This document shows positions 16,462-25,681 of a DNA stretch of 64,000 bases, in pieces. Under the pieces are notes generated by a model. That model was given only the letters and a program-made list of their open reading frames with translations, did no database searches and was not told the origin of the DNA. Made by a program: the position numbers and the translations under genes. Position 1 is the first letter of the stretch; each line of letters starts with the position of its first letter. Source of the DNA: Longimicrobiales bacterium (lineage in GTDB: Bacteria; Gemmatimonadota; Gemmatimonadetes; Longimicrobiales; Gaopeijiaceae); assembly GCA_951813395.1 (NCBI GenBank), contig OX638356.1, forward strand, positions 3,422,501-3,486,500. Direction: 5' to 3'.

Positions 16462-18186
16462 ATGCCTTTCCGCGCCCCAATCAATCGGCCCGTCCCGCTC
16501 GCTGCCGCAGCCGCCTGGCTGATTTTCCTGTCGTGCAACCCCGGGCCCGACGCCCCCACCCCCCGCGGCATGGTCACCGGAACCACCGGTGCACAGGCCA
16601 TCGAAGGCGGCGTCGAGATCCTCAGGGCCGGAGGCAGCGCCGCCGACGCCGCCATGTCCACCGCGCTCACCCAGATCTGCATGGCCGTGGGCTCGTGGGT
16701 CAGCTACGCAGGCCTCATGACGATGGTCTACTACGACGCCGAGAGCGGCGAGGTCCACAACCTGAACGCGGCCTACAACACCGTCGCCGCCGAAACCGAC
16801 CCCCTGACCATCCCCGGAATCGACCTCAGCGCCGGACTGGGGGCCTTCGAGGCCGAGCCCAACGGCCGCACCGTCCTCGTTCCCGGCTTCATGAAGGGCG
16901 TCGAGGCCGCCAACGAGCGCTTCGGCAAGCTCCCCTTCCAGGATCTGTTCGCGCCGGCCATCGCGTGCGCCGAAGACGGGTTCGAATACCAGGCTGGCAA
17001 CGCGGGTCAGTACGCCTACAGGGAACCAGTCCTGAGCCGACTGCCCGAAACGAAGGCCGTCTTCACGAAGGCGGACGGATCGCCCTACGAAGCGGGCGAC
17101 ATGTTCACCCAGCCCGCGCTGGCCGAAACGCTGCGCATGGTCGCCGAACAGGGCGCGGACTACATGTACACGGGTCCGTGGGCCGAGAAGCTCGTCGCGT
17201 TGGTCGGCGACATCGGCGGCCGGATGACCGTCGAGGACCTCGCCGCCTACGAGGTCGTCTGGAGCGAGCCCGCCCGCGGCAGCTACCGCGGCTTCGACCT
17301 CTACGCCCACGGCAGCCCGGCGGAAGGCGGCGTCGGCCTGATCGAGGCCATGAACCTGGCGGAGCTGGCCGGCGTCTCCGATTACGGCCACTACGGCGAC
17401 TCGGCCGAGGCGCTGTTCTGGCTGACCCAGATCGCGCGGCCCGGCCTCACCTTCGCGATCGGTGGCAAGCAGGCCGCGGACGGCATCGCGGCGATGATCG
17501 GCGCCGACCTCACGCACGAGACGCGTGTCCGGCAGGAGACCTCGGCGAAGCTCTGGGGCGCAATCCGGGACGGATCCTTCCCCGGTGTGGTCGTCCCGGC
17601 CGCCGCCGCCCCTCACTCGGACGCCGTCGTCGCCATCGACCAGTGGGGCAACATCGCCGCGGTCGTGCACTCCATCAACACGGTGAGCTGGGGCACCACC
17701 GGCATCTTCGTCGACGGCATCTCGATCCCCGATTCGGGAATCTTCCAGCAGGGCATGATGGCCCAGATCGAGCCCGGCAGCCGCCTGCCCGACCCCACCA
17801 ACCCGGGCCTGGTCCTGAGGGACGGCAAGCCGTTCATGGGATTCAGCTCGATCGGCTCGGGGCTCCATCAGCGCACCATCGGCGGCCTCATTAGCGTCCT
17901 GGACTTCGGCCTGACCCCGCGCGAGGCGGTCGACAAGCCCGCGCTGGGCTCGTTCTCGTTCAGCGCGCTCGCCCAAGGCGCGTCCGGCCCCGCGGCACAG
18001 GAAGTGGGAGTCGGCGACTACCCGCCCGAATTCATCGCCGAGGTCGAGGCGATGGGCCAGCCGATCGAGGAGAACGACGCGACACGCGGCTACTGGATCG
18101 CGATCACGATCGACCCGGAGACCGGCGAACTGCACGGCGCGTCGATCCGGGGGCTCGAGCTGGGCGGCCGGGCGGTCGGGTATTGA
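16462..18186 (+). CDS. Gamma-glutamyltransferase-family protein lacking the catalytic Thr
   Basis: 574 residues with a lipoprotein-type signal (LIFLSCNPG). The GGT large-subunit start is clear (RGMVTGTTGAQAIEGGVEILRAGGSAADAA), as is the general Ntn-hydrolase layout. At the self-cleavage site, where active enzymes read TTHxSVVD, this protein reads APHSDAVVAID (about residues 383-393). The nucleophile Thr is missing, and the oxyanion GG region reads SSIGSG. It may therefore not mature or transfer glutamyl groups, although a Ser at 386 could conceivably substitute. ATG 16462 follows AGAGGA. Divergent from thyX. Confidence 0.8.
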   Translation: MPFRAPINRPVPLAAAAAWLIFLSCNPGPDAPTPRGMVTGTTGAQAIEGGVEILRAGGSAADAAMSTALTQICMAVGSWVSYAGLMTMVYYDAESGEVHNLNAAYNTVAAETDPLTIPGIDLSAGLGAFEAEPNGRTVLVPGFMKGVEAANERFGKLPFQDLFAPAIACAEDGFEYQAGNAGQYAYREPVLSRLPETKAVFTKADGSPYEAGDMFTQPALAETLRMVAEQGADYMYTGPWAEKLVALVGDIGGRMTVEDLAAYEVVWSEPARGSYRGFDLYAHGSPAEGGVGLIEAMNLAELAGVSDYGHYGDSAEALFWLTQIARPGLTFAIGGKQAADGIAAMIGADLTHETRVRQETSAKLWGAIRDGSFPGVVVPAAAAPHSDAVVAIDQWGNIAAVVHSINTVSWGTTGIFVDGISIPDSGIFQQGMMAQIEPGSRLPDPTNPGLVLRDGKPFMGFSSIGSGLHQRTIGGLISVLDFGLTPREAVDKPALGSFSFSALAQGASGPAAQEVGVGDYPPEFIAEVEAMGQPIEENDATRGYWIAITIDPETGELHGASIRGLELGGRAVGY

Positions 18187-18212
18187 GGGACAACAACAGC
18201 ACGGAGGCAGGC

Positions 18213-18955
18213 ATGAACAGGCGGAGTCCGGCAACAGCGGGTGCAATGGCGATCGTGATCCTGGGGCTCGGTTGTGCCGAAGCCCCGCCCGCCGAAGGGG
18301 ACCAGCCCGGAGGCCCCGAGCCTTCGATCTGATCCGGCCCGGCATCCCCGAGATGATTCTCGTCGGCATCGGATACCCGGACCCCTACCGCGCCGGGACG
18401 TTGCGCGCGCGCGATCTGACCCCGGAGGGCTCGCTGTCGGACGAATTCGACCAGCTCCTTCGCTCCGCCCCGGTCTTCGACGGCCTGGGAGGCGCTGCCG
18501 AGTTCCTGCGCTTCATCGAGGACGAGCTGCACCCGCGCATCGTCGCCGACTACCGTGTCGAGACGGAGGGAGTGGGATTCCTGGGCGACTCCTTCGGCGG
18601 GCTGTTCACCGCATACGCCTTCCAGCAACGGTCACCGATCTTCGACCGCTACTGGATGGGCAGCCCCGGACTCCTTCCGGCCACCGAGCTTCTCGAAGGG
18701 CTCCCCGCTGCGATAGCGCAGGGCTTCGAAGGCGACACGCGGGTGTTCATCACGCTCGGCGAACTGGAGGAGACGGGGGCGGTCGACATCTACAACGATC
18801 TCGCCGTCGGGACGCGCCGGCTCATCGAGATCTTCGAGGCCAATCCCGCGGACAACCTGACCGTCACATGGAAGGTCTACCCGGACGCGACCCACATCAC
18901 GACCGTGCCCCCCGCGCTGACGGACGCGTTTGCGGCCCTGTTCATGAACCGGTGA
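18213..18955 (+). pseudogene. Decayed esterase (Fes/IroE-like alpha/beta hydrolase) with lost middle
   Basis: A start ATG after ACGGAGG encodes a good lipoprotein signal (VILGLGCAEA), but this frame stops at 18330-18332 after 39 codons. In another frame, from about 18320 to 18955, lies the C-terminal 205 residues of a siderophore-esterase-like hydrolase: PGIPEMILVGIGYP, nucleophile elbow GDSFGG, acidic residue in ITLGELEE, and His in DATH. Roughly 80-100 residues normally present between signal and IPEMI are missing. A frame-changing deletion near 18330 explains both observations. Such enzymes hydrolyse ester bonds of siderophores or other esters in the periplasm. Confidence 0.75.
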
Positions 18956-19422
18956 CCGATCGTGAGAAAGGCCGTGACCGCAGGTTCGTGGCCGAACACC
19001 GCGGCGGGGCGCTGACCCGGCAGGACCATCGCGCGCTCGCCACGTGGGCCGCCGAGTGCGCCGAACACGTGCTCTCCGTGACCTGGCCCGATAAGGAGGA
19101 CCGGCGACCGTTTGACGCGGTCCGGCAAGCCAGGTCCTGGGCAACGGGTGAGGTCCCTGCCGGTAGAGCCATGCGGGCGGCGGTGGCGGCCCACGGCGCA
19201 GCCAGAGAAGCGAGTGGTCCGGCTGTCGCCGCGGCACGCGCGGCCAGCCATGCTGCAGCGACCGCCCACATGGCCGACCACAGCCTCCGGGCGGCGGGTT
19301 ATGCACTCAAGGCGGTCGCGCAGGCGGGAATGGACGCTGAGGAGGAGCGTCGCTGGCAGGAGCGGAAGCTCCCCGACGGGATCCGGACGCTGGTGATGCA
19401 AGCGGGAGACAGCAGTCGATAA
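18952..19422 (+). CDS. Imm-5-like immunity protein
   Basis: 156 residues starting at a GTG that overlaps the esterase stop (GTGA, 18952-18955). The sequence matches my memory of the Imm-5-like family: HRALATWAAECAEHVL, a charged stretch, FDAVRQARSWATGE, then an Ala-rich helical half with AVAAHGAAREA and ASHAAATAHMADHSLRAAGYALKAV. Members are thought to protect against polymorphic toxins. No toxin is adjacent, so it is an orphan, perhaps acquired from competitors. It contains no Cys and no membrane segment and is probably cytoplasmic. Confidence 0.65.
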   Translation: MTDREKGRDRRFVAEHRGGALTRQDHRALATWAAECAEHVLSVTWPDKEDRRPFDAVRQARSWATGEVPAGRAMRAAVAAHGAAREASGPAVAAARAASHAAATAHMADHSLRAAGYALKAVAQAGMDAEEERRWQERKLPDGIRTLVMQAGDSSR

Positions 19423-19424
19423 AT

Positions 19425-19439
19425 TGCGTAAATTATGCA
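19425..19439. promoter_or_regulatory. Operator-like imperfect palindrome before Phd/VapC operon
   Basis: TGCGTAAATTATGCA is a 15-bp palindrome with one mismatched pair. It is followed by a near-duplicate TTATGCAT/TTATGTAT (19433-19440 and 19442-19449) in an AT-rich patch ending 10 bases before the antitoxin ATG. This is the expected place for an autoregulatory site bound by the antitoxin-toxin complex. The role is inferred from position. Confidence 0.5.
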
Positions 19440-19458
19440 TATTATGTATTTTCTTGAC

Positions 19459-19761
19459 ATGTCCAAGCCATCCGGTCCTCCCGAGGGCCGCGCCGTCAGC
19501 GCCACGTACGCGGCCAGGAACTTCGCAACCCTCGTCAACCGGGTTCGGGAGGAGCGCGCGGCCTACATCGTAGAGCGCAGCGGAAAGCCGGTCGCCGAGA
19601 TCCGTCCCGTGAAGGACCGCGTCGTCACCATGCGCGAGTTCGTCGCGCTTTTCCCCGCAGAGACTCGCCGGCCCGCCGACGAGGAGTACCTGCGGGCAGT
19701 GGAGGAGGGGATCGCCTTCCTCAACCGGGTAGCGATTCCGGAGAGTCCTTGGGACTCCTGA
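19459..19761 (+). CDS. Phd/YefM-family antitoxin
   Basis: 100 residues. The N-terminal Phd/YefM DNA-binding fold is recognisable in SATYAARNFATLVNRVREERAAYIVERSGKPVAEI, paraphrased as the strand-helix-helix-strand core around residues 14-48. The remainder (FVALFPAETRRPADEEYLRAVEEG) would wrap the toxin. It is expected to neutralise the downstream PIN toxin and repress its own promoter. The start MSKPSGPP at 19459 is preferred over an upstream ATG inside the AT-rich operator. The gene overlaps the toxin by 13 bases. Confidence 0.8.
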   Translation: MSKPSGPPEGRAVSATYAARNFATLVNRVREERAAYIVERSGKPVAEIRPVKDRVVTMREFVALFPAETRRPADEEYLRAVEEGIAFLNRVAIPESPWDS

Positions 19762-20150
19762 TAGACTCGAGCGTGCTGATCGCGGTGGAGCGGGGCCAGC
19801 TCCGGGCGGATACCGTTGCAGGGGCAGCCCGCCCGGAAGAGCCCGTCGCGATCGCGGCAATCACCGCTTCCGAGTTGCTCCACGGCGTTCACAGGCTGGC
19901 AGGAGCGCGGCGGGTCCGGACCGAGCGGATGGTCACAGCATGGCTCGCGGAGCTTCCGGTCGTTCCCTTCGACGTTGAAGTGGCAAGGGTCCACGCGACC
20001 CTGGCGGCCCAGCACAGGCGCTGCGGGAGACCGGTCGGAAGCCACGACCTGATGATCGCGGCGACGGCCGTGCATCTGGACTACCGGGTGGCCACGCGCG
20101 ACCGCCGCAGCTTCGCGCGCATCGACGGGCTGGCGGTTGAGTACTTGTGA
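19749..20150 (+). CDS. vapC: VapC-type PIN-domain toxin
   Basis: 133 residues beginning with a TTG start, MGLLIDSSVLIAVERG. The four PIN acidic positions are present: Asp in LIDSS, Glu in TASELLHG, Asp in GSHDLMIAA and Asp in TRDRRSF. Family members are Mg-dependent ribonucleases that cut tRNA or rRNA when freed from antitoxin. The 13-base overlap with the Phd-type antitoxin gene means coupled translation. The stop is followed six bases later by the convergent typA stop. Confidence 0.88.
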   Translation: MGLLIDSSVLIAVERGQLRADTVAGAARPEEPVAIAAITASELLHGVHRLAGARRVRTERMVTAWLAELPVVPFDVEVARVHATLAAQHRRCGRPVGSHDLMIAATAVHLDYRVATRDRRSFARIDGLAVEYL

Positions 20151-20156
20151 ACCGCT

Positions 20157-21989
20157 TCACAAGCGCTTCGTCCGGGCCGCCTTCCTCCGCCTGCTCCTAT
20201 CCAGTTCGCGCTTTCGCAGCCGGATCGCGTCCGGTGTGATCTCGATCAGTTCATCGTCGTCGATGAAGTCGAGTGCCTGTTCCAGGGTCATGCGGAGGGG
20301 CGGCTCGATGCGGACTGCGTCATCTGCGGCGGTGGTTCGCATGTTGGTGAGCTTCTTGGTGCGGGAGATGTTCACGTCCATGTCGCCGGGGCGGGCGCAC
20401 TTGCCGACGATCATGCCGCCGTAGCAATCGAGTCCCGGCTCCACGAACATCGTGCCGCGCTCCTGCAACCCGAAGATGGCGAACGCCACCGCCTTGCCCG
20501 CGCGGTCCGCGACCATCGCCCCGCGTCCGCGCCCGCGGATCTCGCCCGCCCACAGGTCCCACCGCTCAAAGCGATGGTGCAGGATGCCGTCGCCCTTCGT
20601 GTCGGTGAGGAACTCGGTGCGGTAGCCGAAGAGTCCCCGCGCGGGAACGCTGAACTCGAGGCGGGTCGTGCCCGAGTCGCCCATCGGCTTCATCGAGACC
20701 AGTTCCCCGCGCCGCCGCGCGAGCTTCTCGATCACCGTCCCGGAGAGCCCCGACGGAACCTCCGCCACGACCTCCTCGAAGGGCTCCAGGCGCGCCCCGT
20801 CGCCGTTCCTGCGCAGGATCACCCGCGGCCGCGAGACCTGGAACTCATAGCCCTCGCGCCGCATGGTCTCCATCAGGATCGTCAGGTGCAGTTCGCCGCG
20901 GCCGCTCACCGCGAAGGTATCCGGACGGTCCGTGTCCTCGACGCGCAGGGCCACGTTGCGCTCCAGCTCGCGCCGCAACCGGTCCCGCAGCTGCCGGGTC
21001 GTCACGTACTTCCCCGCCCGCCCCGAAAAGGGGGAATCGTTCACCACGAAGTCCACCGAGATCGTGGGCTCTTCGACCGTGATGCCGCTCAGCCGCTCAG
21101 GAAAGCGCGGGTCCGTCAGCGTATCGCCGATCTCGACGCCGTCGGTGCCCGCAAGACCCACGATGTCGCCCGCCCGGGCCTCGTCGATGTCGACGCGGTC
21201 CAGCCCGGTGAAGGTGTAAAGGCCGGTGACGCGCGCTGCGTCGCGGGGATCCGGCGTGGTGGTGGCGGTGGCGGCCAGCCGCAGCGCCCGCTGTCCCACC
21301 CTCACCGCACCCCGCTCCACCCGCCCGATCGCCATCCGCCCCAGGTACGACGAGTGGTCCAGCGTCGAGACCAGCATCTGGAACGGCCCGTTGGCGTCGA
21401 CCGGAGGCGGCGGGATGTGCTCCACCACCGCGTCGAAGAGCGGCGTCAGGTCGTCCCCGCGCACCCCGGGCTCGACCGCGACCCAGCCGTCGCGCCCCGC
21501 CGCGTACAGGAAGGGCGCGTCGAGTTGATCGTCGCTGGCCTCCAGGTCCATCAGCAGCTCGAGCACCTCGTCGTGGACTTCCTCCGGGCGCGCGTCCGCC
21601 CGGTCCACCTTGCTGATCACGATCAGCGGGGTCAGCCCGAGCGCCAGCGCCTTGCGCGTGACGAAGCGCGTCTGCGGCATCGGTCCCTCGGCGGCATCCA
21701 CCAGCAGGAGCACGCCATCGACCATGCGCAGGATGCGCTCGACCTCACCGCCGAAGTCCGCGTGGCCAGGCGTGTCGACGATATTGATCTTGGTGCGCCC
21801 CCACTTCACCGCGGTGTTCTTGGCCAGGATCGTGATCCCGCGCTCGCGTTCCAACGGGTTCGAATCCATGACCCTCTCGACCACCTCCTGACCCACCCGG
21901 AAGATCCCGGCGTGTCGGAACATCTGGTCCACGAGCGTCGTCTTCCCGTGATCCACGTGCGCGATGATCGCGATGTTGCGCAGGCTCAT
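20157..21989 (-). CDS. typA: Ribosome-associated translational GTPase TypA/BipA
   Basis: 610 residues, normal for TypA. The G domain carries AHVDHGKTT (G1), ERERGITI (G2), [12 protein letters not shown] (G3) and ISKVDR (G4). EF-G-like domains II, III and V follow, and the TypA C-terminal domain has [15 protein letters not shown]. It binds ribosomes and affects assembly and stress adaptation. The protein ends in a basic tail ([19 protein letters not shown]). ATG 21989 gives [15 protein letters not shown], the standard beginning. The Ig/spondin lipoprotein gene ends 4 bases upstream, so the two are probably co-transcribed. Confidence 0.96.
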   Translation of the reverse strand: MSLRNIAIIAHVDHGKTTLVDQMFRHAGIFRVGQEVVERVMDSNPLERERGITILAKNTAVKWGRTKINIVDTPGHADFGGEVERILRMVDGVLLLVDAAEGPMPQTRFVTRKALALGLTPLIVISKVDRADARPEEVHDEVLELLMDLEASDDQLDAPFLYAAGRDGWVAVEPGVRGDDLTPLFDAVVEHIPPPPVDANGPFQMLVSTLDHSSYLGRMAIGRVERGAVRVGQRALRLAATATTTPDPRDAARVTGLYTFTGLDRVDIDEARAGDIVGLAGTDGVEIGDTLTDPRFPERLSGITVEEPTISVDFVVNDSPFSGRAGKYVTTRQLRDRLRRELERNVALRVEDTDRPDTFAVSGRGELHLTILMETMRREGYEFQVSRPRVILRRNGDGARLEPFEEVVAEVPSGLSGTVIEKLARRRGELVSMKPMGDSGTTRLEFSVPARGLFGYRTEFLTDTKGDGILHHRFERWDLWAGEIRGRGRGAMVADRAGKAVAFAIFGLQERGTMFVEPGLDCYGGMIVGKCARPGDMDVNISRTKKLTNMRTTAADDAVRIEPPLRMTLEQALDFIDDDELIEITPDAIRLRKRELDRSRRRKAARTKRL

Positions 21990-21993
21990 CCGC

Positions 21994-23259
21994 TCACCGG
22001 CGCGTGAATGTGTACGTGCCGATCGGTTCGTCCGAAAAGGGACTGATCCCCTTGAGGTTCCTGATCGGCTGCCTGGGTGACGAGTCCGCGTTGGCGGAGC
22101 GGTAGGAAGCGCCGTCGTCCGTGCCGGAGTCGTAGGGGTAGAGCACGACCTGCAACTCGTCCACCCACTGCCCGAATTCGTCCTGGAGCGACTGGCCCGC
22201 AACGCCCACGAACCAGTCCGGACTGGGCGCGATCATCGTGACCAGGGTGATGAGGGGGTGGTCGAGGCTGACATGAACGCTCTCAATGGTAGTGTTCGCC
22301 GGGCTGCCGATCCCGCGGCCGTTGATGACCGAGAGCGCGTTTCCGGGGATATGCGCGCGGATCTCGCGAGCCAGGATGCTCGTCCCGCCGGTCTCGGCCA
22401 TCTGTTCGATTCCCGCGCTCGCGATCTCGCCGGAGGCCCAGAAGCTGACGCTGTCGTTGTGGACCGCTCCGATGAGTGGGGAGAAGTGCGGGCCCGGCGG
22501 GAAGTCGGTGGGATGCGTGGTCGCGCTCCAGGTGGCGTTGAAGACCACCCGGTAGACCGCGGTGTCCGAGGGCGGGGGGACTTCCCCCGCGACGGCCCTG
22601 ACCTCGGCGGAGACGCCGTCGGCAGCGGACGCCATGAGGGATTGGATCCCCGAAACCTCGCCGAGCGTCCAGTGGGTGCTCGCCATTCCGGCCGGATCGG
22701 TGACGGCCGACGGCGGATCCGCGGCGCCGTGCCCCTCGGCCGCCGTGAACGATACCGTGACGTCCGCGACCGGCGAGCCGCCCGCGTCGTCGACGCGCAC
22801 GACGACGGGTTCGGGCAGCGCACGCCCCGCGAGGCCCTCCTGGGCACCGCCCGACGCGACCGCGACCGCGGCCGGAAGCTGCGCCACCGTGACCTGCGCC
22901 GTCGCGCTGAGCGCCTCGATGGCCGCCGTGAGGGTTCCCGACCCGTTCGCGACGGCCGTGACCTCGCCGACGAAGGACACCGTGAAGACCTCGCCGTCGT
23001 TGCTCGACCAGGTGATGGGCGCGGCGAACGGGTCGCCGTACTGGTCGGTCACCGTCGCCGTGAACGAGGCGGTCTCTCCCAGCGAGGACAGCGTCGCCGA
23101 CTCGGGCGAGATCGCGATCGCGGCCGCACGGGGCGGATCCCGCACCGGCTCGCTCCCGGAATCGCCGCAGGCGCCAAGCGCGGCCACGGCGAGCAACGCG
23201 TACGCGCCGCCGGCGATGGCCACGGCTGCTCTGAGGGGAATCGTGATTGGGGTGGCCAT
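21994..23259 (-). CDS. Lipoprotein with BIG2, Ig-like and Spondin_N domains
   Basis: 421 residues. A lipoprotein signal (VAALGACGDS) precedes a BIG2 Ig-like domain (about 45-125: AIAISPESATLSSLGETASF to TAQVTVAQL). A second Ig/Big1-like domain follows (about 128-225, VVVRVDDAGGSPVADVTVSF). The C-terminal Spondin_N domain (about 232-420) begins YRVVFNATWSATTHP, contains HFSPLIGAVHNDSVSFWASG and MIAPSPDWFVGV, and ends YTFTRR. Spondin_N is best known from extracellular matrix proteins, where it binds partners in a C2-like fold. Surface adhesion is plausible here. The gene lies upstream of typA on the same strand. Confidence 0.82.
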   Translation of the reverse strand: MATPITIPLRAAVAIAGGAYALLAVAALGACGDSGSEPVRDPPRAAAIAISPESATLSSLGETASFTATVTDQYGDPFAAPITWSSNDGEVFTVSFVGEVTAVANGSGTLTAAIEALSATAQVTVAQLPAAVAVASGGAQEGLAGRALPEPVVVRVDDAGGSPVADVTVSFTAAEGHGAADPPSAVTDPAGMASTHWTLGEVSGIQSLMASAADGVSAEVRAVAGEVPPPSDTAVYRVVFNATWSATTHPTDFPPGPHFSPLIGAVHNDSVSFWASGEIASAGIEQMAETGGTSILAREIRAHIPGNALSVINGRGIGSPANTTIESVHVSLDHPLITLVTMIAPSPDWFVGVAGQSLQDEFGQWVDELQVVLYPYDSGTDDGASYRSANADSSPRQPIRNLKGISPFSDEPIGTYTFTRR

Positions 23260-23455
23260 CCGGTCGACTCCGGCGGAAGCGGGTGTTGCCTGGCGAAGGC
23301 GGCAAAGCTAGCCGGATTGCTCCTCGATTGCATGCCGGAAGGGACGACAGTCGGCTCCCGGCCCGCCGTCAGCGACCAGGTCGGCTTGCCCCACCCCGCC
23401 CTTCATACCATATGACAGTGCGATTCATACGAACACTCGAGCCCAGAGCACGGTC

Positions 23456-25603
23456 ATGCCCACGCCATCCACCCCGTCCCGCCGCAGGCAGGCGCTCCTG
23501 CTCGCCACTGCCGCCATCCTCGTCACGGCCCTCGGCATCTACGCCACCACGCGCCAGCCCACCCTGACCGGCTTCACCGACGAACGCGCCGCATGGCAGC
23601 TGGCGTGCGAAGCGCGTTTCCTGGAACTGCCGCGGAGCGAGTCCTTCCGCGAACATCTCCGCACGATCACCGCGGAACCCCACCCGGCAGGCTCGGCCGC
23701 CCAGGCCCGCGTCGGAGAGTACATCGCGGGCGCCATGGAGCGCGCGGGGCTGGAGGTCACCCGTCATCCCTACGACGTATACCTCCCCGAGCTCACGGAC
23801 GATGTCGAGGTCCACATCGTCACGCCCGTCGCCATGCAGCTCTCCAACCGCGAACCCGCGCTCCCCGAGGACCGCTTCTCCGGCCACCCCGACCTCCTCA
23901 ACGGCTGGAACGCGTTTTCCGGCTCCGGCGACGTGACCGGCGAAGTCGTGTACGCCAACTACGGGCGCCGCGAGGACTACCTGGCGCTGGACTCGATGGG
24001 GGTGTCGGTCGAGGGCAAGGTCGTGATCGCCCGCTACGGGGGGAACTTCCGCGGCTACAAGGTCAAGTTCGCCGAGGAGCGCGGCGCGGCGGGCGTCGTC
24101 ATGTTCAACGATCCCGGCTTCTCGGGACTCGACGTCTACCCGGAAGGCCCGATGATGAACGGGCAGACGATTCAGCGCGGCTCCGTCCTGACGCTGCCCT
24201 GGACCGGCGACCCGCTCACTCCCTTCGTGCCCGCGCTGCCCCTCGACGGGGACACGCAGGTCGAGCGCCTCGACCCCTCCGAGGTGCCGCTGCACACCAT
24301 CCCCGTGCTGCCCATCGGCTACGAGGCGGCGAGCGAGATCCTGACGCGCATGACCGGCAGCGAAGTTCCGCCCGGCTGGGACGCTTCCATGGAGCTGGAC
24401 TACCGCCTGACCGGCGGCCCCGATCTCACGGTGCGCGTGCGCGTCAACCAGCCCAAGAAGCTGACGCGCGCGACCAACGTGGTCGGGACCCTGCGCGGCA
24501 CCGAGTTTCCGGACGAGTGGTTCATCCTGGGCGCGCACTACGACCCGTGGGGCTTCGGCGCGATCGACCCCAACGGGGGCACCGCGATGCTCCTCACCCT
24601 CGCCGAAGCGCTCGGCGAACTGGCCAACGACGGTCAGTGCGCTCCCCGCCGCGCGATCATGATCGCGCACTGGGACGCCGAGGAGTACGGGATCATCGGG
24701 TCCACCGAGTGGGTGGAGGAGTTCCGCGAGGAGCTGGAGGCGAACGCGGTCGCGTACATCAACGCGGATGCAGCGGTGTCGGGATCCAACTTCGGCGGCT
24801 CCTCGTCGCCATCGCTGAAGGGGCAGATCCTGGAGGCGACGAAAGCGGTCACCTATCCGGGCACCGGCGAGCCGCTCTACGACTGGTGGTTTGAGCGGGC
24901 ACCGGCCGACGCCGACGAGCCGGCGCTGGGCAACCTCGGCGGCGGGTCGGACCACGTCGCCTTCTACACCCATGCCGGCGTGCCCTCGGCCGGCCTTTCC
25001 TCGGGGAATCCCAGCGGCGTCTACCACTCGAACTACGACAACTTCGCCTGGTACGAACGATTCGGCGACAGCACATTCGCATACGGGCCGATGATCGCCC
25101 GCACCGACGGCATCCTCGCGCTGCGCTTCGCGAACGCCGACGTGCTGCCCTACGACGCCGCACGCTACGCCACCGACACCCGCACCCACGTGGAAACGCT
25201 GTACCGCGTAGCCGAGGCGCGACGGCTCGAGGTGGATCTCTCGGCGCTGGTGGAGGCGAGCCGCGAACTGGACGAGGCATCCGCCGATCTGGTAGCGGCC
25301 CGCGACGAGTGGATCCGGTCCGGCGACGTCGATCCCGCCACCGCCGAGGCCGTGAACCGGGCGCTGATCGGCCTCGAGAAAGCGTGGCTGAACGACCGGG
25401 GGCTGCAGGGACGCCCGTGGAGCCGCTCGATCTACGTCTCGCCGGACCCGTTCAGCGGGTACGCGTCCTGGATGCTGCCGGGTTTGCGCTACGAGATCGA
25501 GACCGACGACCGGGCCGATCTGCCGGGCTGGGAGCGCGTGTACATCAACGCGATTCGCGACCTGGCGGAGCGGATGCGCAGCGTGGCGGGGATGATGCGG
25601 TAG
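23456..25603 (+). CDS. M28B-family metallopeptidase, glutamate carboxypeptidase II-like
   Basis: 715 residues. An N-terminal signal/anchor (about 10-30) is followed by a protease-associated domain (about 130-290, with GKVVIARYGGNFRGYKVKFAEERGA, here paraphrased as the PA core). The catalytic M28 domain has zinc ligands HYDPWGFGAIDP, Glu-Glu in WDAEEYG, Asp in INADAAVSG and His in YHSNYDN. A helical dimerisation domain closes the protein. Human relatives remove C-terminal glutamate from peptides and folates. The bacterial enzymes probably degrade peptides in the periplasm. Divergent from the spondin lipoprotein gene. Confidence 0.93.
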   Translation: MPTPSTPSRRRQALLLATAAILVTALGIYATTRQPTLTGFTDERAAWQLACEARFLELPRSESFREHLRTITAEPHPAGSAAQARVGEYIAGAMERAGLEVTRHPYDVYLPELTDDVEVHIVTPVAMQLSNREPALPEDRFSGHPDLLNGWNAFSGSGDVTGEVVYANYGRREDYLALDSMGVSVEGKVVIARYGGNFRGYKVKFAEERGAAGVVMFNDPGFSGLDVYPEGPMMNGQTIQRGSVLTLPWTGDPLTPFVPALPLDGDTQVERLDPSEVPLHTIPVLPIGYEAASEILTRMTGSEVPPGWDASMELDYRLTGGPDLTVRVRVNQPKKLTRATNVVGTLRGTEFPDEWFILGAHYDPWGFGAIDPNGGTAMLLTLAEALGELANDGQCAPRRAIMIAHWDAEEYGIIGSTEWVEEFREELEANAVAYINADAAVSGSNFGGSSSPSLKGQILEATKAVTYPGTGEPLYDWWFERAPADADEPALGNLGGGSDHVAFYTHAGVPSAGLSSGNPSGVYHSNYDNFAWYERFGDSTFAYGPMIARTDGILALRFANADVLPYDAARYATDTRTHVETLYRVAEARRLEVDLSALVEASRELDEASADLVAARDEWIRSGDVDPATAEAVNRALIGLEKAWLNDRGLQGRPWSRSIYVSPDPFSGYASWMLPGLRYEIETDDRADLPGWERVYINAIRDLAERMRSVAGMMR

Positions 25604-25681
25604 CCGGCGGCGGCCCGCATGCCGTGCTCGCAACGGTCACAACCATCGCGCCGGATGCTGCCAGTAGGAGCCCGGTCTGCG

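Noticed and set aside
16423-18369. Long minus-strand frame opposite the GGT-like gene
   Set aside because: The plus strand encodes recognisable GGT; the antisense product is low-complexity Arg/Ala/Gly/Asp with no domain.
20574-22007. Long plus-strand frame opposite typA
   Set aside because: typA on the minus strand is unmistakable; the antisense frame has shadow composition.
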